From NCBI GenBank assembly GCA_037143735.1, contig JBAWYD010000132.1, forward strand, positions 1-6,086: a stretch of 6,086 nt of DNA, given 5' to 3'. This stretch comes from JAPLJQ01 sp037143735. Lineage in GTDB: Bacteria; Desulfobacterota; Syntrophia; Syntrophales; UBA2185. The notes beneath the pieces are model-generated. The model ran no database searches. It saw only the letters and a list, made by a program, of their open reading frames with translations, and was not told the origin of the DNA. Position 1 is the stretch's first letter; each line of letters begins with the position of its first letter. Both the position numbers and the translations under genes were made by a program. This document shows positions 1 through 4,962 of this stretch, piece after piece.

Positions 1-1
1 G

Positions 2-130
2 ATGATCAAGGAAGAGGATGGGTGGCGGATCGTTTTCAGCAGGACCATCTTCCACCCCAACGCCCCCGGCCAGGGGAAAACTAAACAGAAGGGGGGACTC
101 ATCACCAATTTCTTCAAGAAGCTCTTTTGA
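2..130 (+). CDS. C-terminal end of an unidentified protein (partial, 5' end outside window)
   Basis: This frame is open from the first bases of the window to a TGA at 128-130 and gives 42 residues. The stretch DGWRIVFSRTIFHPN followed by a Gly/Lys-rich segment and the basic-hydrophobic tail ITNFFKKLF reads like a genuine protein end. GC-rich codons stop abruptly at the stop codon, after which the DNA becomes T- and A-rich. The ATG at position 2 is probably internal, because no ribosome binding site can be seen in front of it and the gene most likely begins upstream. The DGWRIV pattern recalls the last strands of NTF2/SnoaL-like folds, but that is a weak resemblance and I assign no function. 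A competing 62-codon frame at 18-206 runs through the stop and into AT-rich DNA and looks like a shadow. Confidence 0.5.
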   Translation: MIKEEDGWRIVFSRTIFHPNAPGQGKTKQKGGLITNFFKKLF

Positions 131-210
131 CGAGACCTTCCCCACTTTTTTATCTTATCTATGGCAAGGTAATGGATTTTTTGATACATTAATACAAACG
201 CAATAAATAA

Positions 211-309
211 AATGACATCATCGCAGTGGACCACATCAAAATCGAGCGAAACGAGATTGAGGAGACGGGTGAGTACAACCTGGAAGGATTGTTCATCCGC
301 CTGGAATAG
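211..309 (+). pseudogene. orphan coding-like remnant, C-terminal tail of an unknown protein
   Basis: A frame closed upstream by TAA at 208-210 runs to TAG at 307-309. From residue 6 it reads VDHIKIERNEIEETGEYNL and then EGLFIRLE. The charged, well-balanced composition looks like real protein, but there is no credible start: the only candidate is GTG at 226 without a clear ribosome binding site. I read it as the surviving 3' tail of a gene whose front was deleted, or as a small unrecognised gene. The IEETGEYNL stretch loosely recalls the C-terminal ends of type I restriction N-6 DNA methylases; this is from memory and weak. It ends 29 bp before the kinase gene start. Confidence 0.3.
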
Positions 310-327
310 GAAGTGGCACCCTTAGAC

Positions 328-333
328 GGAGGT
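328..333 (+). promoter_or_regulatory. Shine-Dalgarno site of the hybrid kinase gene
   Basis: GGAGGT lies 5 nt before the ATG at 339. It supports this start over the overlapping frame beginning at 313, which lacks such a site and encodes a low-quality Arg/Ser-rich shadow. Confidence 0.7.
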
Positions 334-338
334 GTAGC

Positions 339-1754
339 ATGTCAGCGAAAGACCCTGAATCTGCCATTCCCGACGATCACGCTGCCACGACGAATGGCAT
401 CACCGAGCTCCGCCGCCAAGAGGCGCTGCTCAAGGCGGGGGCACTACAGAGCGCGATTTTCAACAGCGCCAATTTCTCGAGTATCGCCACTGACGCGAAG
501 GGTGTCATTCAGATCTTCAACGTCGGCGCTGAGCGCATGCTGGGCTACACGGCCGCCGAAGTGGTGAACAAGATCACGCCGGCCGACATTTCCGATTCGC
601 AGGAAGTGATCGCGCGTGCCAAGGCGTTGAGCGTCGAGCTCTCCACGCTGATCACGCCGGGCTTCGAGGCCCTGGTGTTTAAGGCCTCGCGCGGGATCGA
701 GGACATATACGAATTGACCTACATCCGCAGAGACGGCAGCCGCTTTCCGGCGGTGGTGTCCGTCACGGCGCTACGCGACGCGCAGGACGCCATCATCGGC
801 TACCTGTTGATCGGCACCGACAACACCGCGCGCAAACTGGTCGAGGCAGAGCGGGAACGACTCGATCAGGCACTGCAGGATCAGAACGCCGAGCTCGAGA
901 GCGCCAAGTTAGTGGCGGAAAAAGCCAATCTGGCGAAATCTGATTTCCTGTCCAGCATGAGCCATGAGCTGCGCAGTCCGCTCAATGCGATCCTTGGTTT
1001 CGCCCAGTTGATGGAGTCCGATTCCCCGCCGCCAACACCCTCACAGATGGCATGCATTGAGCAGATTCTCCAGGGGGGATGGTATCTGCTGAAGCTGATT
1101 AACGAAATCCTCGATCTCTCGGCGATCGAGTCCGGCAGGCTGTCACTGTCGCTGGAACCGGTGTCGCTGGTCGAAGTCATGCTCGAATGCCAGGCCATGA
1201 TCGAACCGCAGGCGCAAAAACGCGGCATCCAGATGACCTTTCCCCAGTTCGACAACCCGTGGTTTGTCAATGCCGATCAGACCCGGGTCAAGCAGGTTCT
1301 CATCAACCTTCTTTCCAATGCGATCAAATACAACCTTGAGAGGGAAACAGTCGTCGTGGATTGCACCGCAAGCACCCCGGGGCGCATTCGCATCAGCGTC
1401 ACCGATACCGGCGCGGGATTGCCTCCGGAAAAGCTGGCGCAGCTATTCCAGCCGTTCAACCGTCTCGGCCAGGAAGGTGGAGCCCAGGAAGGCACCGGCA
1501 TTGGCCTCGTAGTGAGCAAGCGACTGGTCGAACTGATGGGGGGCGTAATCGGTGTGGAAAGCACCGTCGGGGTGGGAAGCGTGTTCTGGATCGAACTGAT
1601 GTCGATTGATGCACCACAATTTGCAGTTGGAGGAGACGAACCTACAGTCGTTGCCCAAGCGCAAGCGCCGGGCGGCGCGCCGCTGCGCACACTGCTCTAT
1701 GTAGAGGACAACCCGGCTAACATGAAGCTGGTCGAGCAAATTCATTGCTCGTAA
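339..1754 (+). CDS. PAS-domain hybrid sensor histidine kinase, truncated by a frameshift in its receiver domain
   Basis: This is a sensor kinase that should autophosphorylate and pass phosphate to a receiver domain. A PAS domain lies at about residues 36-165 (FNSANFSSIATDAKG, then RRDGSRFPAVVSVTAL), followed by a coiled coil at about 168-200. The HisKA domain carries the SHELRSPLN motif with phospho-accepting His209. The HATPase domain shows the N box (LLSNAIKY, Asn327), G1 (DTGAG, 356-360), an F-box-like LFQPF and G2 (GTGIGL, 385-390). There is no transmembrane segment, so it is probably cytosolic and senses an internal signal through PAS. A receiver domain starts at about 449 (TLLYVEDNPANMKLVEQI), but an extra base near 1743 shifts the frame and gives a premature stop at 1752-1754. 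The rest of the receiver continues in another frame to 2079. The kinase core is intact, so a receiver-less kinase could still be made. The downstream regulator gene is the obvious partner. Confidence 0.9.
   Translation: MSAKDPESAIPDDHAATTNGITELRRQEALLKAGALQSAIFNSANFSSIATDAKGVIQIFNVGAERMLGYTAAEVVNKITPADISDSQEVIARAKALSVELSTLITPGFEALVFKASRGIEDIYELTYIRRDGSRFPAVVSVTALRDAQDAIIGYLLIGTDNTARKLVEAERERLDQALQDQNAELESAKLVAEKANLAKSDFLSSMSHELRSPLNAILGFAQLMESDSPPPTPSQMACIEQILQGGWYLLKLINEILDLSAIESGRLSLSLEPVSLVEVMLECQAMIEPQAQKRGIQMTFPQFDNPWFVNADQTRVKQVLINLLSNAIKYNLERETVVVDCTASTPGRIRISVTDTGAGLPPEKLAQLFQPFNRLGQEGGAQEGTGIGLVVSKRLVELMGGVIGVESTVGVGSVFWIELMSIDAPQFAVGGDEPTVVAQAQAPGGAPLRTLLYVEDNPANMKLVEQIHCS
1740..1747 (+). 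other. single-base frameshift splitting the hybrid kinase gene
   Basis: The kinase frame reads GAG CAA ATT and then CAT TGC TCG TAA. Skipping one base (C1743) gives GAG CAA ATT ATT GCT CGT AAC CCC, that is EQIIARNPNIRLLTAV, which restores the expected second helix and strand of a CheY-like receiver and stays open to 2079. The corrected protein would be 579 residues. The site resembles no slippery sequence that I know, so a mutation or an assembly error is likelier than programmed frameshifting. Confidence 0.85.
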
Positions 1755-1779
1755 CCCCAATATCCGTCTGCTGACTGCG

Positions 1780-2079
1780 GTGAACGGGAATAGCGGCATC
1801 GAGATTGCGCGCGTCTCCCAGCCGGAGGTGATCCTGATGGACATCAATCTGCCTGACATCAGCGGCTCCGAAGCCCTGAAAATCCTGCGCGCCGACCCGG
1901 CCACGACGCACATCCCGATCATTGCGATCAGTGCCAATGCGATACCCCGTGACATCGAGAAAGGCCTGGCGGCAGGATTTTTCCGGTATCTCACCAAGCC
2001 AATTAAAGTCAACGAGTTCATGGATGCGCTGGACGTGGCTCTGAAATATGCGGCCAAAGAAGGGGGTCAAAGCAAATGA
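1780..2079 (+). CDS. receiver (REC) domain remainder of the hybrid kinase, out of frame with it
   Basis: The homologous reading actually begins at 1744, directly after the extra base. GTG at 1780 is only the first start-like codon and has no ribosome binding site. The segment supplies the rest of a CheY-like fold. The phospho-acceptor is in ILMDINLP (Asp501 of the frame-corrected kinase), the Ser/Thr position is in IIAISAN (Ser531), and the invariant Lys is in YLTKPIK (Lys553). Only the acidic pair (YVEDNP) is missing here, because it lies in the upstream frame. Taken alone, the product would lack the first strand and the Asp/Glu pocket and could not be phosphorylated normally. I treat it as the 3' part of the same gene rather than an independent single-domain regulator. 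It ends 15 bp before the next gene, consistent with one operon. Confidence 0.75.
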   Translation: MNGNSGIEIARVSQPEVILMDINLPDISGSEALKILRADPATTHIPIIAISANAIPRDIEKGLAAGFFRYLTKPIKVNEFMDALDVALKYAAKEGGQSK

Positions 2080-2094
2080 AGCAGGGCCCATTTT

Positions 2095-3588
2095 ATGATT
2101 AGTGCAGCCGATATTCTCAACGCCGGCATCCTGATCGTTGACGATCTGGAAGCCAATGTCCGCCTGCTCGAGCGTATGCTGCGCAGCGCCGGCTATGCTT
2201 CCATCGCGTCCACGATGGATCCGCACGAAGTATGTGAGCTTCATCGCAACAACCGCTATGACCTGATTCTTCTCGATCTCCTGATGCCCGGCATGGATGG
2301 ATTTCAGGTGATGGAATATCTCAAGGAAATCGAACCGGACGGCTACCTTCCGGTGCTCGTGATCACCGCCCAGCCTGCTCACAAGCTGCGCGCACTGGAA
2401 GCCGGCGCGAAAGATTTCATCAGCAAGCCGTTTGATCTGGTTGAATTACAGACGCGTATTCACAACCTGCTGGAAGTGCGGCTGTTGTACAAGAAAATCG
2501 AGACTTACAACAAGGTGCTGGAACAGCGCGTGGAGGAGCGGACGGTCGAACTTCGGACGGCCCTTTCTGAAATCAAAGCTATGAGAGACCAACTGGAGAC
2601 CGAGAATATTTACTTCCGTCACGAGAACAAAATGAAACATCGCTTTGAGAATATTATCGGGCAAAGTGATGGTCTCAAGTATGTCCTCTATCGAGCGGAG
2701 CAGGTCGCTCCTACGAACACAACGGTCCTCATCCTTGGTGAGACCGGTACGGGGAAGGAGCTTATTGCTGCCGCCATCCATGACATGAGTCCCCGTAAGG
2801 AACGGCCCTTGATCACGGTCAACTGTGCTGCCCTGCCGGGCAATTTGATTGAGAGCGAATTGTTCGGCCGGGAGAAGGGGGCATTTACCGGGGCCGATAC
2901 CCGGCAGGTCGGCCGGTTCGAGGTCGCCAATGGTTCCACCCTTTGCCTGGACGAGATCGGGGAGCTGCCGCTGGAGTTGCAGGCCAAGCTGCTCCGGGTG
3001 ATTCAGCATAACGAGTTTGAGCGCCTAGGCTCGTCCCATACAATAAAAGTAGACGTACGGATTGTGGCAACGACCAATCGAAACCTTGAGGAAGAGGTCC
3101 GCAAAGGCCGGTTTCGGCAGGACCTTTACTATCGGCTTAACGTCTTCCCCATCACTGTCCCTCCACTTAGGCAGCGGAAAGAAGACATCCCGCTGATGGC
3201 TCAGGCCTTTATAGAACGATACTCCAGGAAATTGGGCAAACAGATCAAGTCGATCCAGAAGGAGTCGATGAAGGCGTTGCAGGATTATCCGTGGCCCGGG
3301 AACATCCGGGAACTGGAAAGCATCATCGAACGGGCTGTGATCTTGTGCCCCGGGCCGGTGTTGCATCTGGCAGACAAACTGGAGATTTCATTCCCCCCAT
3401 TGTCATCTACTATGAGGACATTGGAAGAGACGGAGCGAAACCAAATTCTTAAAATCCTTTCTGGCGCCCGATGGCGCATTGAGGGAAAGGACGGGGCCGC
3501 AGCGATCCTGGGCCTCCACCCGAGTACCTTAAGAGCGAGGATGCATAAGCTCGGGATAATCCGGCCGGAGACAAAAGAACCGGATTAA
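2095..3588 (+). CDS. sigma-54-dependent response regulator (REC, AAA+, Fis-type HTH; NtrC family)
   Basis: This is a transcription activator that, when phosphorylated, should form a ring and use ATP to open sigma-54 RNA polymerase complexes. The receiver occupies residues 10-125 with acidic residues D16/D17, phospho-acceptor D61 (LLDLLMPG), T91 and K111. A coiled coil follows (about 130-182, including LEQRVEERT). The AAA+ domain shows Walker A GETGTGKE (215-222), the sigma-54-contacting GAFTGA loop (262-267), Walker B LDEIGE (285-290), the arginine-finger segment FRQDLYYR (340-347) and WPGN (400-403). A Fis-type helix-turn-helix ends the protein (about 464-487, GAAAILGLHPSTLRARM). At 497 residues it is full length with no missing key residue. 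The start at 2095 lies 15 bp after the kinase gene but has only a weak upstream AGGGC. A sigma-54 promoter and a palindrome follow immediately downstream and are candidate targets. Confidence 0.95.
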   Translation: MISAADILNAGILIVDDLEANVRLLERMLRSAGYASIASTMDPHEVCELHRNNRYDLILLDLLMPGMDGFQVMEYLKEIEPDGYLPVLVITAQPAHKLRALEAGAKDFISKPFDLVELQTRIHNLLEVRLLYKKIETYNKVLEQRVEERTVELRTALSEIKAMRDQLETENIYFRHENKMKHRFENIIGQSDGLKYVLYRAEQVAPTNTTVLILGETGTGKELIAAAIHDMSPRKERPLITVNCAALPGNLIESELFGREKGAFTGADTRQVGRFEVANGSTLCLDEIGELPLELQAKLLRVIQHNEFERLGSSHTIKVDVRIVATTNRNLEEEVRKGRFRQDLYYRLNVFPITVPPLRQRKEDIPLMAQAFIERYSRKLGKQIKSIQKESMKALQDYPWPGNIRELESIIERAVILCPGPVLHLADKLEISFPPLSSTMRTLEETERNQILKILSGARWRIEGKDGAAAILGLHPSTLRARMHKLGIIRPETKEPD

Positions 3589-3599
3589 ACTGTCCACCA

Positions 3600-3669
3600 C
3601 CCTTCAACGTATCCCTCAACATGTTGAGGTTCCACCAAATATTGAGGCCAAACGAGGCAGTCCATACTT
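3600..3669. repeat. 70-bp dispersed direct repeat, copy 1
   Basis: It matches 6017-6086 in the same orientation at 64 of 70 positions, with differences at 3608, 3620, 3656, 3657, 3660 and 3662. Positions 3621-3655 are identical in both copies. It starts 11 bp after the stop codon of the sigma-54 regulator. It contains a perfect 16-bp palindrome and a further TTGAGG half-site at 3642-3647. The copies bracket the AT-rich microprotein/ABC segment. Confidence 0.9.
3614..3629. promoter_or_regulatory. perfect 16-bp palindrome, candidate enhancer (UAS) for the sigma-54 activator
   Basis: CCTCAACATGTTGAGG is its own reverse complement. It lies inside repeat copy 1, with its centre about 150 bp upstream of the start point predicted from the sigma-54 promoter at 3746-3762. 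NtrC-family activators with Fis-type helix-turn-helix domains bind dyad sites, typically about 100-200 bp upstream of -24/-12 promoters, and such an activator is encoded just upstream. That this protein binds this site is inference. Confidence 0.5.
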
Positions 3670-3745
3670 TTCTCCTGTCCTCTCCTGTTAATCTAATCCC
3701 CTGTTATTAAAGGATGAATCAAAACTTCTGACTTTCCTTCAGCTA

Positions 3746-3762
3746 TTGGCAGGCCATTTGCA
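3746..3762 (+). promoter_or_regulatory. sigma-54 (-24/-12) promoter candidate
   Basis: TTGGCAGGCCATTTGCA matches the sigma-54 consensus YTGGCACGNNNNTTGCW at 12 of 13 defined positions; the only difference is G for C at 3752. The essential GG (3748-3749) and GC (3760-3761) are exactly 10 bp apart. The start point should fall near 3773, giving a leader of about 126 nt before the first microprotein gene. It points toward the microprotein and ABC genes and lies downstream of a sigma-54 activator gene. Confidence 0.7.
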
Positions 3763-3898
3763 ATTACTATTTTTATGATCCTTGTCATCTCGCCCCAAAG
3801 TGAGTTCTTATCATTTATCTTTAAGGTCATTTAAAGGGTGCGTCATCTTTTACGAGAAAATGAGGATATAAAAAGAAAAACAATTCAAGGAGGGGAAA

Positions 3899-3973
3899 AT
3901 GGAATTCGTCATTGGAGTTTTGGTTGTGGTTGTTTTAGTGTTTGCAATTATCTATTTACATCAGCGAACATAA
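3899..3973 (+). CDS. 24-residue single-helix membrane microprotein, copy A
   Basis: A 24-codon frame starts at ATG 3899, 5-7 nt after a very strong ribosome binding site (AAGGAGGGG, 3887-3895). The product begins MEFVIGVLVVVVLVFAIIYL and ends HQRT. Residues 3-20 form an uninterrupted hydrophobic helix, and the only charges are Glu2 and Arg23 (plus His21). By the positive-inside rule the C-terminus would be cytoplasmic. There is no signal peptidase site, Gly-Gly leader or cysteine, so a classical bacteriocin precursor is not indicated. I recognise no family. By size and shape it resembles small stress or complex-associated membrane proteins and also the hydrophobic peptides of type I toxin systems. 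It is the first gene after the sigma-54 promoter candidate and is followed 14 nt later by a near-identical copy. The longer frames at 3838 and 3942 that cross this region mix frames and have no ribosome binding site. Confidence 0.8.
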   Translation: MEFVIGVLVVVVLVFAIIYLHQRT

Positions 3974-3987
3974 GAAAGGAGGGGAAA

Positions 3988-4062
3988 ATGGGATTCGTCA
4001 TTGGAGTTTTGTTGTGTGTTGTTTTAGTGTTTGCAATTATCTATTTACATCAGCGAACATAA
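3988..4062 (+). CDS. 24-residue single-helix membrane microprotein, copy B
   Basis: This is the tandem twin of the preceding gene, starting at ATG 3988 after the same strong ribosome binding site (AAAGGAGGGG, 3975-3984). It begins MGFVIGVLLCVVLVFAIIYL and ends HQRT. It differs from copy A only at residues 2 (Gly for Glu), 9 (Leu for Val) and 10 (Cys for Val). The transmembrane helix (about 3-20) and the HQRT tail are preserved; copy B loses the N-terminal negative charge and gains a membrane cysteine. The 14-nt gap after the first stop suggests co-translation from one mRNA. Conservation of start, stop, ribosome binding site and hydrophobicity after duplication argues that both are expressed. 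The ABC ATPase gene follows 219 bp later. No function is assigned; a partner of the transporter or a membrane-active peptide are both possible. Confidence 0.8.
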   Translation: MGFVIGVLLCVVLVFAIIYLHQRT

Positions 4063-4094
4063 GAATCTTATGCAAAATACTTTACGTTACCACC

Positions 4095-4110
4095 GGCCAT
4101 GTCGTTGGCC
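4095..4110 (+). other. small hairpin GGCCA/TGGCC after the microprotein genes
   Basis: GGCCA (4095-4099) pairs with TGGCC (4106-4110) around a 6-nt loop. It is followed by TTCTGA, not a T-run, so it is not a standard intrinsic terminator. It stands just before a larger hairpin and may belong to one structured leader. Confidence 0.35.
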
Positions 4111-4114
4111 TTCT

Positions 4115-4157
4115 GAGGGATGACAACGTCTGATAATGTCATTCGTTGCCATCCCTC
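4115..4157 (+). other. large imperfect hairpin (14-bp stem) between the microprotein genes and the ABC operon
   Basis: GAGGGATG-A-CAACG (4115-4128) pairs with CGTTG-C-CATCCCTC (4144-4157), giving 13 of 14 pairs with one A/C mismatch around a 15-nt loop. A competing inner pairing exists between ATGACA (4120-4125) and TGTCAT (4137-4142). No T-run follows. It could reduce read-through from the microprotein genes, stabilise their mRNA 3' end, or be a REP-like mobile palindrome. The fold is read directly; the role is inference. Confidence 0.5.
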
Positions 4158-4216
4158 CATACCAATATCATTGCTTGCTGAATTGCCGGCTAATAAAACC
4201 ATTGGGCCATTTTAAC

Positions 4217-4249
4217 TGATGACTTTTACAGATCCGGTCAAAGTCATCA
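4217..4249. promoter_or_regulatory. 10-bp perfect inverted repeat upstream of the ABC operon (operator or leader hairpin)
   Basis: TGATGACTTT (4217-4226) and AAAGTCATCA (4240-4249) are exact reverse complements separated by 13 bp. The site ends 32 bp before the preferred ATG of the ATPase gene. It could be a regulator-binding dyad or an mRNA leader stem. It also overlaps the alternative ATG at 4219, which argues against that start. Confidence 0.5.
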
Positions 4250-4281
4250 CTGGTTTAAGGCGGATAACAGGACAATATTTT

Positions 4282-4962
4282 ATGCAGATCGAGATTCATA
4301 ATCTTACAAAAGTTTATAATGAAAAAAGAGGACTTCTGCCAGTTAATCTTGAGGTAGAAAAAGGGGAACTGATTGCCGTCGTCGGGCACAACGGAGCAGG
4401 TAAATCTACTCTTTTGAAAATGTTAGCTAGTTGCCTCCTTCCCGACAGTGGACAAGTTTTGGTGGACGGCATCAATCTGGAAGATAGATTGGCTGTTGTG
4501 AGGAAAGTTGGCTTTGTCCCGGAAACTCCTAATCTTTTCGATTTCTTTTCCGTTGAATACAATCTCAAAATATTTGCTCGTCTTTTTCAAGTCCCCTTTT
4601 TACGGATAGAAGAAATTCTGAAGGAATTCGATTTGCTGCCTTTTCGTAAGAATAAGATACAGGTTTTATCAAAAGGGTTAAGGCAAAGGGTAAGCATTGG
4701 GCGCGCTCTCTTAGCAGATCCACCTGTGCTTCTTTTTGATGAACCTACATCGGGCATAGACTTTGAGATGACGAAAGAGATTTATAGAATGCTGAAAGAT
4801 TTTCATTCTTCAGGAAAAACAATCATTTTTACTTCCCATCGACCTGAAGAGATAAAAACCCTTGCAACACGCATCATTGTGCTGCATCAGGGAAATTCGG
4901 TCTTTGATGGTTCACCCCAAAAATATTTCCAATCAGAAATTCATGAAAAGCTATACCTATGA
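4282..4962 (+). CDS. ABC-2-type transporter ATP-binding protein
   Basis: This is a 226-residue ATPase subunit that should energise export by the permease encoded next. It shows Walker A GHNGAGKST (35-43), PET (80-82) at the Q-loop position (a Glu replaces the usual Gln, common in NatA/CcmA-like export ATPases), signature LSKGLRQR (129-136), Walker B VLLFDEP (149-155) and the H-loop TSH (184-186). It is a single nucleotide-binding domain of normal length, so two copies should pair with two permeases. I chose ATG 4282 because AGGA (4269-4272) precedes it by 9 nt and the protein then opens directly with MQIEIHNLTKVY, the usual first strand. The upstream ATG at 4219 would add 21 residues of poor quality, lies in an inverted repeat and has no ribosome binding site. 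The substrate cannot be read from the sequence. The stop overlaps the permease start (ATGA), so translation is coupled. Confidence 0.93.
   Translation: MQIEIHNLTKVYNEKRGLLPVNLEVEKGELIAVVGHNGAGKSTLLKMLASCLLPDSGQVLVDGINLEDRLAVVRKVGFVPETPNLFDFFSVEYNLKIFARLFQVPFLRIEEILKEFDLLPFRKNKIQVLSKGLRQRVSIGRALLADPPVLLFDEPTSGIDFEMTKEIYRMLKDFHSSGKTIIFTSHRPEEIKTLATRIIVLHQGNSVFDGSPQKYFQSEIHEKLYL

Larger units (their letters stand above)
3589..3898. other. 310-bp intergenic region carrying enhancer-like repeat and sigma-54 promoter
   Basis: I see no convincing gene here. From left to right it holds the first copy of the 70-bp repeat (3600-3669) with its palindrome, a short pyrimidine-rich CTCCTGT direct repeat (about 3672-3688), the sigma-54 promoter candidate (3746-3762), a weak CTTTAA/TTAAAG inverted repeat (3819-3836), and an A-rich leader ending in a strong ribosome binding site. 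A TATAAA at 3867-3872 has no matching -35 element. The switch from GC-rich to AT-rich DNA happens here. Confidence 0.6.
3887..4064 (+). repeat. tandem duplication of an 89-bp unit, each holding one microprotein gene with its ribosome binding site
   Basis: Unit A is 3887-3975 and unit B is 3976-4064. Ungapped they agree at 83 of 89 positions. One difference is in codon 2 (GAA/GGA) and five are clustered in codons 9-10, where a small slip (loss of a G, gain of a T) explains them. Each unit begins AAGGAGGGGAAAATGG and ends after CAGCGAACATAA. Frame, length and ribosome binding site are all kept. Confidence 0.95.

Noticed and set aside
1443..2382. Two long minus-strand open frames (1443-2057, 204 codons, and 1717-2382, 221 codons)
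   Set aside because: They lie opposite the receiver domains and start of the regulator, whose plus-strand motifs are unmistakable. The minus-strand products show no recognisable domain and are expected shadows in GC-rich coding DNA.
3614..3647. Intrinsic terminator after the sigma-54 regulator
   Set aside because: The palindrome could fold, but it is followed by TTCCACCAAAT rather than a T-run.
3758..3780. Possible third, decayed microprotein copy (TTTGCAATTA then CTATTT also occurs inside both copies)
   Set aside because: The similarity is limited to about 17 AT-rich bases with one gap; no frame, ribosome binding site or hydrophobic helix is present around it.
3844..3872. Sigma-70 promoter with TATAAA at 3867-3872
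   Set aside because: No acceptable -35 hexamer lies 16-18 bp upstream, and A/T-rich leaders produce such -10-like words by chance.
3838..4062. 74-codon frame reading through both microprotein units
   Set aside because: It has no ribosome binding site at 3838, reads copy A in the wrong frame, and only its last 24 codons (copy B) look real.
3942..4133. 63-codon frame starting inside copy A
   Set aside because: It has no ribosome binding site, reads copy B out of frame and ends inside a hairpin; it arises from the duplication being 89 bp, which is not a multiple of three.
4219..4281. Upstream ATG 4219 as start of the ABC ATPase
   Set aside because: It lies in a perfect inverted repeat, lacks a ribosome binding site and adds residues before the normal first strand; ATG 4282 has AGGA at proper distance.
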